Below, one piece after another: positions 1 through 5,409 of a stretch of DNA of 5,909 bases. This DNA comes from Candidatus Hodarchaeota archaeon (lineage in GTDB: Archaea > Asgardarchaeota > Heimdallarchaeia > Hodarchaeales > Hodarchaeaceae). The notes under the pieces are model-generated. The model searched no databases. It had not been told where the DNA came from and saw nothing but the letters and a program-made list of their open reading frames with translations. Numbering within the stretch: the first letter of the stretch is position 1; the number at the start of each line of letters is the position of its first letter. A program made the translations under genes and the position numbers. The stretch spans positions 1-5,909 of the forward strand of contig JAEOTU010000336.1 in assembly GCA_016839665.1 (NCBI GenBank), given 5' to 3'.

Positions 1-200
1 CGGGTTTTAAGGCAAGTATGAGAGCTAAAGAAATCTTCTGTAAAGCTACAGAAATCCATCTTGGAAACCTTGCTAATGAATTGACCCAGGAATTTGAGGG
101 GTCTGGAAATGGGCATTTAACAGCAGCCGGTATTAACGCGAAGGGAGATGTATCTGAATTTCTTAAAACCGTAGTAAAAATTATTCAAGGACGTATATAA
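1..200 (+). CDS. DHH-family phosphoesterase, C-terminal end (partial)
   Basis: This is the 3' end of a gene that begins left of the window; the reading frame (codons from base 3) is open to the edge and stops with TAA at 198-200. The visible ~66 residues match the C-terminal DHHA1 substrate-binding subdomain of DHH phosphoesterases. They show a strand ending in an ASMRA motif, a helix (LGNLANELTQEF), then the glycine-rich GSGNGHLTAAG motif, whose His and AAG correspond to the family's GGGH-x-x-AAG signature. The third glycine of that signature is Asn here. A closing helix (SEFLKTVVKIIQ) follows. Known members include archaeal RecJ/GAN-type nucleases, nanoRNases and cyclic-dinucleotide phosphodiesterases. 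The wording around the motif resembles archaeal RecJ-like proteins, but the catalytic DHH half is missing, so the substrate cannot be assigned. The Met at base 18 is internal to the domain, not the start. Family assignment is good; function is open. Confidence 0.8.
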   Translation, partial: GFKASMRAKEIFCKATEIHLGNLANELTQEFEGSGNGHLTAAGINAKGDVSEFLKTVVKIIQGRI

Positions 201-206
201 ACGAAA
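190..206 (+). promoter_or_regulatory. Candidate archaeal TATA box for the acyltransferase gene
   Basis: TATATAAA lies at 194-201, overlapping the stop codon of the upstream DHH gene. Archaeal transcription usually starts about 25-27 bases after the TATA centre, which would place the start near 224, 25-55 bases before the possible TTG starts at 251 or 281. There is no strong BRE, and the motif is common in AT-rich DNA, so this is tentative. Confidence 0.3.
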
Positions 207-250
207 GAAGTTCATACCATTATTCATTCTCTGTCAATACTAACCCTTTA

Positions 251-1408
251 TTGTTGATATTTTACATATTAGATGATTGGTTGTCAGGATTCACATACAG
301 AGGCTATGAAGCAGGGGATGAACATAGCATAGTCCCTCTACTTGTTGAAGCTTTCAACGGATGGCCTAAAATCGATTTATCTTGCTCCCCATTGGAGCAC
401 TGGAAATGGAAATATCTTGATAACCCATTTAGTATGAGTCTTTCCTCTGTCGCGTTGCATGGTGACAAGATCGTTGGCGTTGCATGTCAGTTCCCAACGA
501 AAATGAAAATAGGGGAAAAATGGTTAATGGGAGCCTATGCCGCAGATCTTGGCGTTTATAAACATTTCAGAAACCGTGGAATCTCCAAGAAACTAGTCAA
601 ACAGAACATAATTCAACTACAGAAAAACAAAATCAACAAAGTATACTTTGTAACCAGTAACCCGTACCTTATACAATCTTATACTAGGGACTATGAACAC
701 TCACAATTCCCGTACAGAATAGCTAATATGATTCGAATAAGAGACATAAATAAACACTTAAAACACCTACCAGTCAAAAGACCCAGCCTAATTAAGATTG
801 GATATCAAATCCTAAAAAACTATTACGGGGTTAAAAAGTTAATACAAGAAAAATACTCGGAAAATTCTGCTACTAACATGGTTGACAATGAGCTATCTTC
901 AACACTAAATAAAGTAATGAAAGAAAATTCGCATTACAAGTTCATACTAGATAAGAGCAGCAAATTCCTACAATGGAGGTTTTCGGATCAAAGGGCAGGT
1001 AGCTATTCTATAAATTATTATAATGATGAGGCTGGATCCGGCTATATTGTTGTGGGAGTAAATAGGATTAGAAGAAACTACCCCGTTGGGTACATAGTCG
1101 ATCTTTTAGCTACACCTAAGAGGAATAATATCGTAAATTATCTGGTTAAAAAAACATTGGAGTATTTAGATGGGTTAAACATCAACACTGTATCCTGCTT
1201 GATAACTAAAAATCACCCCTACGAAAAAGTGTTGAATCGCCATGGTTTTCTTGACAGCAGAGTTAAGTTACATTTGTTTATGATTACATACAAAAACAAT
1301 ATTGAAAAAACAGATTTGATAGTAAATTATTCCCCAAAGGAAATACATTTCACGTATGCTGGGATAGATTCTTTGCCAGCAGAGACGCCAGAATACGCTT
1401 TTTACTAG
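251..1408 (+). CDS. Tandem GNAT-family acyltransferase-like protein
   Basis: A 385-residue protein of the two-lobed GNAT (Gcn5-related acyltransferase) type. The N-lobe opens with FTYRGYEAGDEHSI (residues 14-27), then WKWKYLDNP (51-59), the strand GDKIVGVACQFP (71-82), and the acetyl-CoA-binding motif A region at 97-115 (AADLGVYKHFRNRGISKKL). There R107-x-x-G110-x-S112 replaces the usual R/Q-x-x-G-x-G/A. After a linker, a second GNAT-like lobe starts at LQWRF (240-244), echoing the WKWKY motif, and runs through YIVDLLATP (281-289) to the terminal HGFLD (331-335). The architecture resembles large GNAT proteins often found near polysaccharide or lipid-modification genes; substrate unknown, presumably CoA-dependent transfer to an amine. 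The start is uncertain: TTG at 251 gives a hydrophobic 10-residue leader, while TTG at 281 begins just before the conserved region. Neither has a clear ribosome binding site and no ATG precedes the domain in frame. ATA is 17 of 32 Ile codons by hand count. Confidence 0.75.
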   Translation: MLIFYILDDWLSGFTYRGYEAGDEHSIVPLLVEAFNGWPKIDLSCSPLEHWKWKYLDNPFSMSLSSVALHGDKIVGVACQFPTKMKIGEKWLMGAYAADLGVYKHFRNRGISKKLVKQNIIQLQKNKINKVYFVTSNPYLIQSYTRDYEHSQFPYRIANMIRIRDINKHLKHLPVKRPSLIKIGYQILKNYYGVKKLIQEKYSENSATNMVDNELSSTLNKVMKENSHYKFILDKSSKFLQWRFSDQRAGSYSINYYNDEAGSGYIVVGVNRIRRNYPVGYIVDLLATPKRNNIVNYLVKKTLEYLDGLNINTVSCLITKNHPYEKVLNRHGFLDSRVKLHLFMITYKNNIEKTDLIVNYSPKEIHFTYAGIDSLPAETPEYAFY

Positions 1409-1411
1409 TTC

Positions 1412-1428
1412 TACATTTAATCAATGTA
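1412..1428. repeat. Short inverted repeat after the acyltransferase stop
   Basis: TACATT-TAATC-AATGTA is a perfect 6-bp inverted repeat with a 5-base loop, starting four bases after the TAG stop at 1406-1408. A second weaker stem, GCAC (1436-1439) with GTGC (1446-1449), follows. No T-run comes directly after either, so it is not a classical terminator. It could be a transcript-end hairpin or a protein-binding palindrome upstream of the transporter operon. It is short enough to be chance. Confidence 0.35.
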
Positions 1429-1467
1429 CACGCGGGCACAGATGAGTGCTAAGAGACTGCATAGTTG

Positions 1468-1511
1468 TTTTATAATATGTTTAAAGCAGTGGAGAAGTAA
1501 CTATAATAAAG
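1468..1511 (+). promoter_or_regulatory. Candidate promoter region of the ecfA-ecfT operon
   Basis: Two TATA-like elements lie upstream of the GTG start at 1552: TTTTATAATATG at 1468-1479 and TATAATAAA at 1502-1510. With archaeal spacing the first would start transcription near 1500 and the second near 1533. The second would leave a leader of about 20 bases carrying the weak Shine-Dalgarno-like GTGAT at 1541-1545, which matches the end of AGGAGGTGAT six bases before GTG. Which element is used, if either, cannot be decided from sequence. Confidence 0.35.
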
Positions 1512-1551
1512 AAGTAAACACAATTTAACGAAATATTAGTGTGATTGGTCT

Positions 1552-3297
1552 GTGAGTATAATCGAAATAAAGGATCTAAGCTATACTTATCCTAATGCAA
1601 AACGCCCCGCTTTGCTAGATATTAACTTAAATGTGAAGAAGGGAGAGTTCATTTTACTCACTGGGCCAAGTGGCTGTGGAAAAACTACTTTTTGCAGAAC
1701 TCTAAACGGGTTAATTCCTCATTTTTATAGTGGTGTTTTTGAAGGAGAAGTGATTATAAATGGAACTTCTTCAATAAATAGTTCAATCGCGAAATTAGCT
1801 CAAAGCGTTGGATTAATTTTTCAAAACCCAGATAATCAAATTTTTGCACTTACAGTTGAGAAAGATATTGCATTTGGGCTTGAAAATCTTGGATACTCTA
1901 AAGATAATATGATAAAAGAGATTGACTGGGCTTTAAACATAACTGGGATAAATCATCTAAAAGAAAGGGCGACACATGAATTAAGTGGAGGTCAAAAGCA
2001 AAGACTTACTATTGCATCGGTTTTAGCGATGCATCCTGAAATAATTGTAATGGATGAACCAACTAGTTTTCTTGATCCTTTGGGAGCTGAAAAAATCTTC
2101 GAAGTACTGAAGGTGCTAAATGAAAAGTATAACATGACCATTATTCTTATAGAACACAGGACAGATTTAGCGGTAAATTATGTTGATAGAATTTTAGTAT
2201 TTAATGACGGAAAATTAGTTAATGATGGAGCTCCAGAACAGGTTTTTCAATCTGAACAAACTAGATTACTTGGAATTGAAATACCGAAAATTCTAGAACT
2301 TGGGAGAAAGTTAATGAAAAATGGAGTACGTCTCCCTGGACTTACGTTATATTCAGATGAGTTGTTATGCCATTTAAAGTCATTTTTAACAAAGCGTAAA
2401 AAGTTAAACTCTATTGGTAGTTATGAATTTGATTATTTAAAGGAAATAAACGGATCTACCCAAAATCCTGTTATAAATATTTTAGACGTATCTTTCTCAT
2501 ACCCTAATGGTGTACAGGCTCTTGATAACATCTCATTGAGCATAAATAAGGGTGAATTCATAGCTATAATGGGGGAAAATGGAGCAGGGAAATCTACGCT
2601 TGTCAAACATCTTAATAAACTACTCATTCCCACAGCGGGGCGAATTCTGTTTAATGATGAAAATATTAAACAGTTTAGTACAGCTGAAATTTCAAAAAAA
2701 ATTGGTCTAGTTTTTCAGAACCCCGATGACCAACTTTTTGAAGAGGATGTAGAACAGGAAATTAGTTTTGCTCTGAAAAACTTTGGTTTCGAAAATGATG
2801 TTATTACAAAGAGAGTAGATTGGGCTTTAAAATTACTGGATTTAGAGGAATATCGTAAGTCAAGTCCTTTTATTCTCAGTGGTGGAGAAAGAAAGCGAGT
2901 TGCTTTAGCCTCTGTTCTCGCTTGGGATCCTGAGATCTTGATTCTTGATGAGCCTACAATTGGTCAAGATCATGGACAAAAAGAAAGATTGAGTCAATTT
3001 CTTTTTCAATTAAAAATGCAGGGAAAGACTGTAATCATTGTGACGCACGATGTAGAATTTATAGCGGAGTTGCAACCTCAAATAATTTTGATGTCTGGAG
3101 GAAAAATCATCTCCAAAGGAACCGCGAAGGAAGTAATGACGAATCATGAAGCTTTATTGAAGGCTTCAGTAACTGCCCCAGTTATTACAAAACTATTTGA
3201 TAAATTGACTGATTATAGTTTACCTAGGGATATTCTAGACGTCGACGAAGCTTCACGAATATTAACGAACCGATTGAGGGTGGTTGAACAAAAATAA
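1552..3297 (+). CDS. ecfA: ECF transporter fused double ATPase (EcfA-EcfA')
   Basis: A 581-residue protein carrying both ATPases of an energy-coupling factor transporter in one chain; it hydrolyses ATP at the inner membrane face to drive uptake of a vitamin, cofactor precursor or metal ion. Domain 1 (about 1-240) has Walker A GPSGCGKTT (38-46, K44), Q-loop Q91 in FQNPDNQ, signature LSGGQ (144-148), Walker B IIVMDEP (164-170, E169) and switch H202. Domain 2 (about 306-545) has Walker A GENGAGKST (341-349, K347), Q389 in FQNPDDQ, signature LSGGE (442-446), Walker B ILILDEP (462-468, E467) and H499. Every catalytic motif is intact in both halves, so both sites should be active. The FQNPDxQ stretch is characteristic of EcfA/CbiO rather than other ABC ATPases. 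A low-complexity linker (about 245-305) joins the halves. The start is GTG, since the first domain begins at once (IIEIKDLSYTYP). ecfT follows after 5 bases. No membrane or substrate-binding segment is fused. Ile codons are mainly ATT (31 of 57; ATA 18). Confidence 0.93.
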   Translation: MSIIEIKDLSYTYPNAKRPALLDINLNVKKGEFILLTGPSGCGKTTFCRTLNGLIPHFYSGVFEGEVIINGTSSINSSIAKLAQSVGLIFQNPDNQIFALTVEKDIAFGLENLGYSKDNMIKEIDWALNITGINHLKERATHELSGGQKQRLTIASVLAMHPEIIVMDEPTSFLDPLGAEKIFEVLKVLNEKYNMTIILIEHRTDLAVNYVDRILVFNDGKLVNDGAPEQVFQSEQTRLLGIEIPKILELGRKLMKNGVRLPGLTLYSDELLCHLKSFLTKRKKLNSIGSYEFDYLKEINGSTQNPVINILDVSFSYPNGVQALDNISLSINKGEFIAIMGENGAGKSTLVKHLNKLLIPTAGRILFNDENIKQFSTAEISKKIGLVFQNPDDQLFEEDVEQEISFALKNFGFENDVITKRVDWALKLLDLEEYRKSSPFILSGGERKRVALASVLAWDPEILILDEPTIGQDHGQKERLSQFLFQLKMQGKTVIIVTHDVEFIAELQPQIILMSGGKIISKGTAKEVMTNHEALLKASVTAPVITKLFDKLTDYSLPRDILDVDEASRILTNRLRVVEQK

Positions 3298-3302
3298 GCA
3301 TA

Positions 3303-4088
3303 TTGGAGGGCTTAAGATTCACGAGAGGGGATACTATCATCCATAAACTTGATCCCCGTGTAAAATTTTTTATGATTTTAATTATTTTTATTTCTGCAAT
3401 AGTTTTTTTTGATTTGATTCCATTGCTTTTTATTTTTTTTATCCAAATACCTTTGATTCTCATTGGTAAGATTTTCAAAGAATGGATAAAAACCTTGAGA
3501 GGCGCGTTAGTTTTATCACTGTTGATATTTGGGACGAATCTTGTGTCATTCTATTTTTTTAATAATTATCATATCACTTGGGGTAATGTTGAATACAGTA
3601 TTTCTCTCACCCTCAGATTTATTGTGTTAATTACGTCTTTCTCGATTTTTTTCTTAACAACAAGTCCAGATAAATTAAGTTTAACACTGGAGGATTTGAG
3701 AATTCCTTACGAATTCAATTTTGCCTTTATTACGGCAATTCGTTTTGTTCCGGTGTTGGCTGATGAGGCACAGACAATAATGGATGCTCAGCGTTCAAGA
3801 GGATTGGAGCTTGAGAAAGGTTCGTTTTTAATAAGGATCCGAAAATACATACCAATTCTGCTGCCATTAATTATTAACTCTATTAGAAGGAGTATGGAAT
3901 TAGCGGAGGCGATGGAGTCAAGAGCTTTTGGTGCAATTGAAAATCGGACAAATTTATATGAGTTGAAAATGGTGAAGGGGGATTATGCAATATTTTTATT
4001 GTCATTATTCGCGTTAATTTCTGTTATTTATATTAAAGTTATACTTCCACCTTTTCCTAAGGTGTTTGGTGAGGGGTTCGTTTTTTAA
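3303..4088 (+). CDS. ecfT: ECF transporter transmembrane coupling protein EcfT
   Basis: A 261-residue membrane protein that links the ATPases to the substrate-binding S subunit. It opens with the family N-terminus LRFTRGDTIIHKLDPRVKF (4-22). Hydrophobic segments lie at about 22-56 (probably two helices), 66-86, 100-120, 183-194 and 228-249. The cytoplasmic coupling region carries the two short Ala-Arg-Gly type motifs that dock on the ATPases: AQRSRG (162-167) and AMESRAFG (203-210). Length and motif order fit EcfT/CbiQ. The start must be TTG at 3303: the frame is closed by TGA at 3285-3287, no other standard start lies between, and the conserved N-terminus begins right after it. No good ribosome binding site precedes it at normal distance (GAGGGTGGTT at 3276-3285 is about 17 bases away), so translation probably depends on coupling to ecfA, whose stop is 5 bases upstream. 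Codon use is ATT-rich like ecfA (24 ATT, 9 ATA, 5 ATC). Confidence 0.9.
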   Translation: MEGLRFTRGDTIIHKLDPRVKFFMILIIFISAIVFFDLIPLLFIFFIQIPLILIGKIFKEWIKTLRGALVLSLLIFGTNLVSFYFFNNYHITWGNVEYSISLTLRFIVLITSFSIFFLTTSPDKLSLTLEDLRIPYEFNFAFITAIRFVPVLADEAQTIMDAQRSRGLELEKGSFLIRIRKYIPILLPLIINSIRRSMELAEAMESRAFGAIENRTNLYELKMVKGDYAIFLLSLFALISVIYIKVILPPFPKVFGEGFVF

Positions 4089-4105
4089 AGTCTGATTCGA
4101 TTTTT
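4081..4105 (+). terminator. Oligo-T termination region of ecfA-ecfT
   Basis: Six T residues at 4081-4086, overlapping the ecfT stop (TAA 4086-4088), are followed by five T residues at 4101-4105. Archaeal RNA polymerase commonly terminates at such runs without a hairpin. The position between two same-strand genes, just ahead of a new TATA box, supports termination here, although T-runs are frequent in ecfT itself. Confidence 0.45.
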
Positions 4106-4122
4106 CAAGTAATATTTAAATA
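4106..4122 (+). promoter_or_regulatory. Archaeal BRE/TATA promoter of the phoU-like gene
   Basis: ATATTTAAATA at 4112-4122 is close to the archaeal TATA consensus and is preceded by purine-rich CAAGTAA (4106-4112), suitable as a TFB recognition element. The expected transcription start is near 4144, about 40 bases before the ATG at 4185. This is the best-formed promoter in the window and implies the gene is transcribed separately from ecfA-ecfT. Confidence 0.55.
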
Positions 4123-4141
4123 AGTACTATTTAGTTTAGAG

Positions 4142-4161
4142 TTAATACTAGTTTGTATTAA
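4142..4161. promoter_or_regulatory. Perfect 7-bp inverted repeat, candidate operator
   Basis: TTAATAC (4142-4148) and GTATTAA (4155-4161) are exact reverse complements separated by TAGTTT. The 20-bp palindrome sits on the predicted transcription start, downstream of the TATA box and upstream of the phoU-like start codon, a usual place for a repressor site in archaea. TAGTTT also occurs at 4132-4137, so the spacer is part of a 17-base direct repeat. The AbrB-type domain of the adjacent protein makes autoregulation one possibility. No second copy was seen in the window. Confidence 0.4.
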
Positions 4162-4184
4162 TATTTATAGTAATGGTGTATTTG

Positions 4185-5237
4185 ATGGAACCGAGGAAAG
4201 TTCAAAAAGTCGGATATTCAACACTTTCAGTCTCTCTCCCCATGGATTGGGCAAAAAAAATGAGGATAAATAAAGGAGATATTCTTTTCCTCTCAGAAGA
4301 AAACGATGGAGCTTTGAGGATAACCCCTGAACCAACAATAACTGAAGACCAAAGCATATACGTTGTAAACGTGGATAAGTGCGATAACACACAAGTGCTA
4401 GAACGAGTAATAGTTGGGAACTATGTTCTAGGAAGAAACATGATAAGAGTAGAATCTGATAGACGGTTAATGAGAGAACAGATTGAAAGTATACGACAAG
4501 TAACCCAGAGGTTACTTGGAATAGGAATAATCGAAGAAAGTGATAGACATCTACTCTTACAGTGCAGTGTTGATCCTAAACAATTTCCTATTAGCACAGT
4601 AATAAAAAGACTCTACATGATAACTTCAATAATGTTCAAAGAGACCATGGATGCCATAATGGACAGGGACATGGAGCTAGCGAGAGATGCCATTACAAGA
4701 GAACATGAAGCTGACACAATTTTTTGGCTATTGGCCAGACTTTTAGCATCTGCTCAACAATCTAGAACAATTGCCGAGTCCATCGGGGTTAAAGACCCTA
4801 TGGATATAGTGGAAAACAATTTGATAGCATGGTACCTAGAGATGGTAGCAGATAGACTAAATGCAATCGCTGAAAATATAATTTTATTAGATGAATTTAG
4901 GGATAATAATCACGAGGATTTATTCGACCGGTTAGGCCAGATAGGTCAATTAGGCTTCACAATGTTTGATAAAGCAGTAAACAGCTTCTTCGAGAAGGAC
5001 TTAAAAATAGCAAGTGATGCCGTAGATCTCTACGATGCAATAGATAACGAAGAAAATAAGCTAATATTAAAATTTCAAGAAATAAATCAAATAAAGACAG
5101 CTGCAATTGTAAATCAAATCGCCTGGGAGCTTAAGATCATCGCAGAACACACTATTGCGATCGCAGAGATTTCCGTAAACCACTTCCTTAACGGGGAAAA
5201 CGAGATCTGCTCAGAATACAAGAGAAATACTGAATAA
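4185..5237 (+). CDS. PhoU-family regulator with N-terminal AbrB domain
   Basis: A 350-residue cytoplasmic protein. Residues 1-48 form a SpoVT/AbrB-type swapped-hairpin DNA-binding domain: RKVQKVGYSTLSVSLPMDWA, then INKGDILFLS and GALRITPEP. Two PhoU helical bundles follow, at about 140-235 and 250-335. Each carries an acidic helix of the metal-binding PhoU type (REHEADTIFWLLAR at 172-185; DLYDAIDNEENKLI at 281-294) and ends in the usual Arg/Ala-rich helix (ADRLNAIAENI 222-232; ELKIIAEHTIAIAE 315-328). AbrB-PhoU fusions are common in archaea and are thought to link phosphate status to transcription; bacterial PhoU restrains the Pst transporter and PhoR. No pst or kinase gene is nearby, so the role here is inferred. 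ATG at 4185 is preferred because homologues begin METRK-like and GGTG (4175-4178) is a suitable ribosome site; ATG at 4173 would add MVYL. ATA is 22 of 40 Ile codons, unlike ecfT. Confidence 0.87.
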   Translation: MEPRKVQKVGYSTLSVSLPMDWAKKMRINKGDILFLSEENDGALRITPEPTITEDQSIYVVNVDKCDNTQVLERVIVGNYVLGRNMIRVESDRRLMREQIESIRQVTQRLLGIGIIEESDRHLLLQCSVDPKQFPISTVIKRLYMITSIMFKETMDAIMDRDMELARDAITREHEADTIFWLLARLLASAQQSRTIAESIGVKDPMDIVENNLIAWYLEMVADRLNAIAENIILLDEFRDNNHEDLFDRLGQIGQLGFTMFDKAVNSFFEKDLKIASDAVDLYDAIDNEENKLILKFQEINQIKTAAIVNQIAWELKIIAEHTIAIAEISVNHFLNGENEICSEYKRNTE

Positions 5238-5280
5238 ATCGCTCACCACAAATTTAAGAACTATATGTTCGATAATCAAC

Positions 5281-5308
5281 TGCTTTTAATTAAGCATATA
5301 ATATTTTT
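5281..5308 (+). terminator. Putative terminator downstream of the phoU-like gene
   Basis: A 5-bp stem, TGCTT (5281-5285) with AAGCA (5292-5296) around a 6-base loop, is followed eight bases later by TTTTT at 5304-5308. It lies 44 bases past the stop in the 172-bp spacer between two convergent genes, where termination is expected. A rival outer pairing, TATATG (5262-5267) with CATATA (5295-5300), overlaps the stem. For the opposite-strand peptidase gene the nearest T-run is five bases at 5339-5343. Confidence 0.35.
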
Positions 5309-5409
5309 GATTCAATAATACGTATAAATAAATACCATAAAAACCACATATATCTAGGCACAGTGAATAAATATTTCCCGTGCGCGACTGCTTGGAATAA
5401 ATTAAATTT

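Noticed and set aside
1409..1551. Cobalamin, thiamine or other riboswitch ahead of the ECF operon
   Set aside because: No recognisable box motif of a known riboswitch was seen, and the likely leader after the candidate promoters is only about 20-50 bases, too short for most.
2433..2633. Minus-strand open frame of 66 codons
   Set aside because: It lies inside the second ATPase domain of ecfA, across its Walker A region; the plus-strand protein is clearly real and the minus product has no recognisable motif.
1552..3297. Possible erroneous merger of two separate ATPase genes
   Set aside because: The frame is continuous through an ordinary linker, and fused EcfA-EcfA' proteins are known in archaea and bacteria, so no frameshift or lost stop needs to be invoked.
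3224..3478. Minus-strand open frame of 84 codons across the ecfA-ecfT junction
   Set aside because: It is a Lys/Ile-rich shadow of the T-rich, hydrophobic start of ecfT, with no domain features.
4165..4392. Minus-strand open frames opposite the start of the phoU-like gene
   Set aside because: They are antisense to the conserved AbrB domain and show no family resemblance.
5265..5318. A 17-codon plus-strand frame starting ATG after the phoU-like gene
   Set aside because: It is tiny, without a ribosome site, and overlaps the putative terminator; nothing supports translation.
5373..5400. tRNA or other structured RNA in the GC-richer island of the convergent spacer
   Set aside because: No cloverleaf stems, T-loop sequence or adequate length; only a trivial GCGC self-complement is present.
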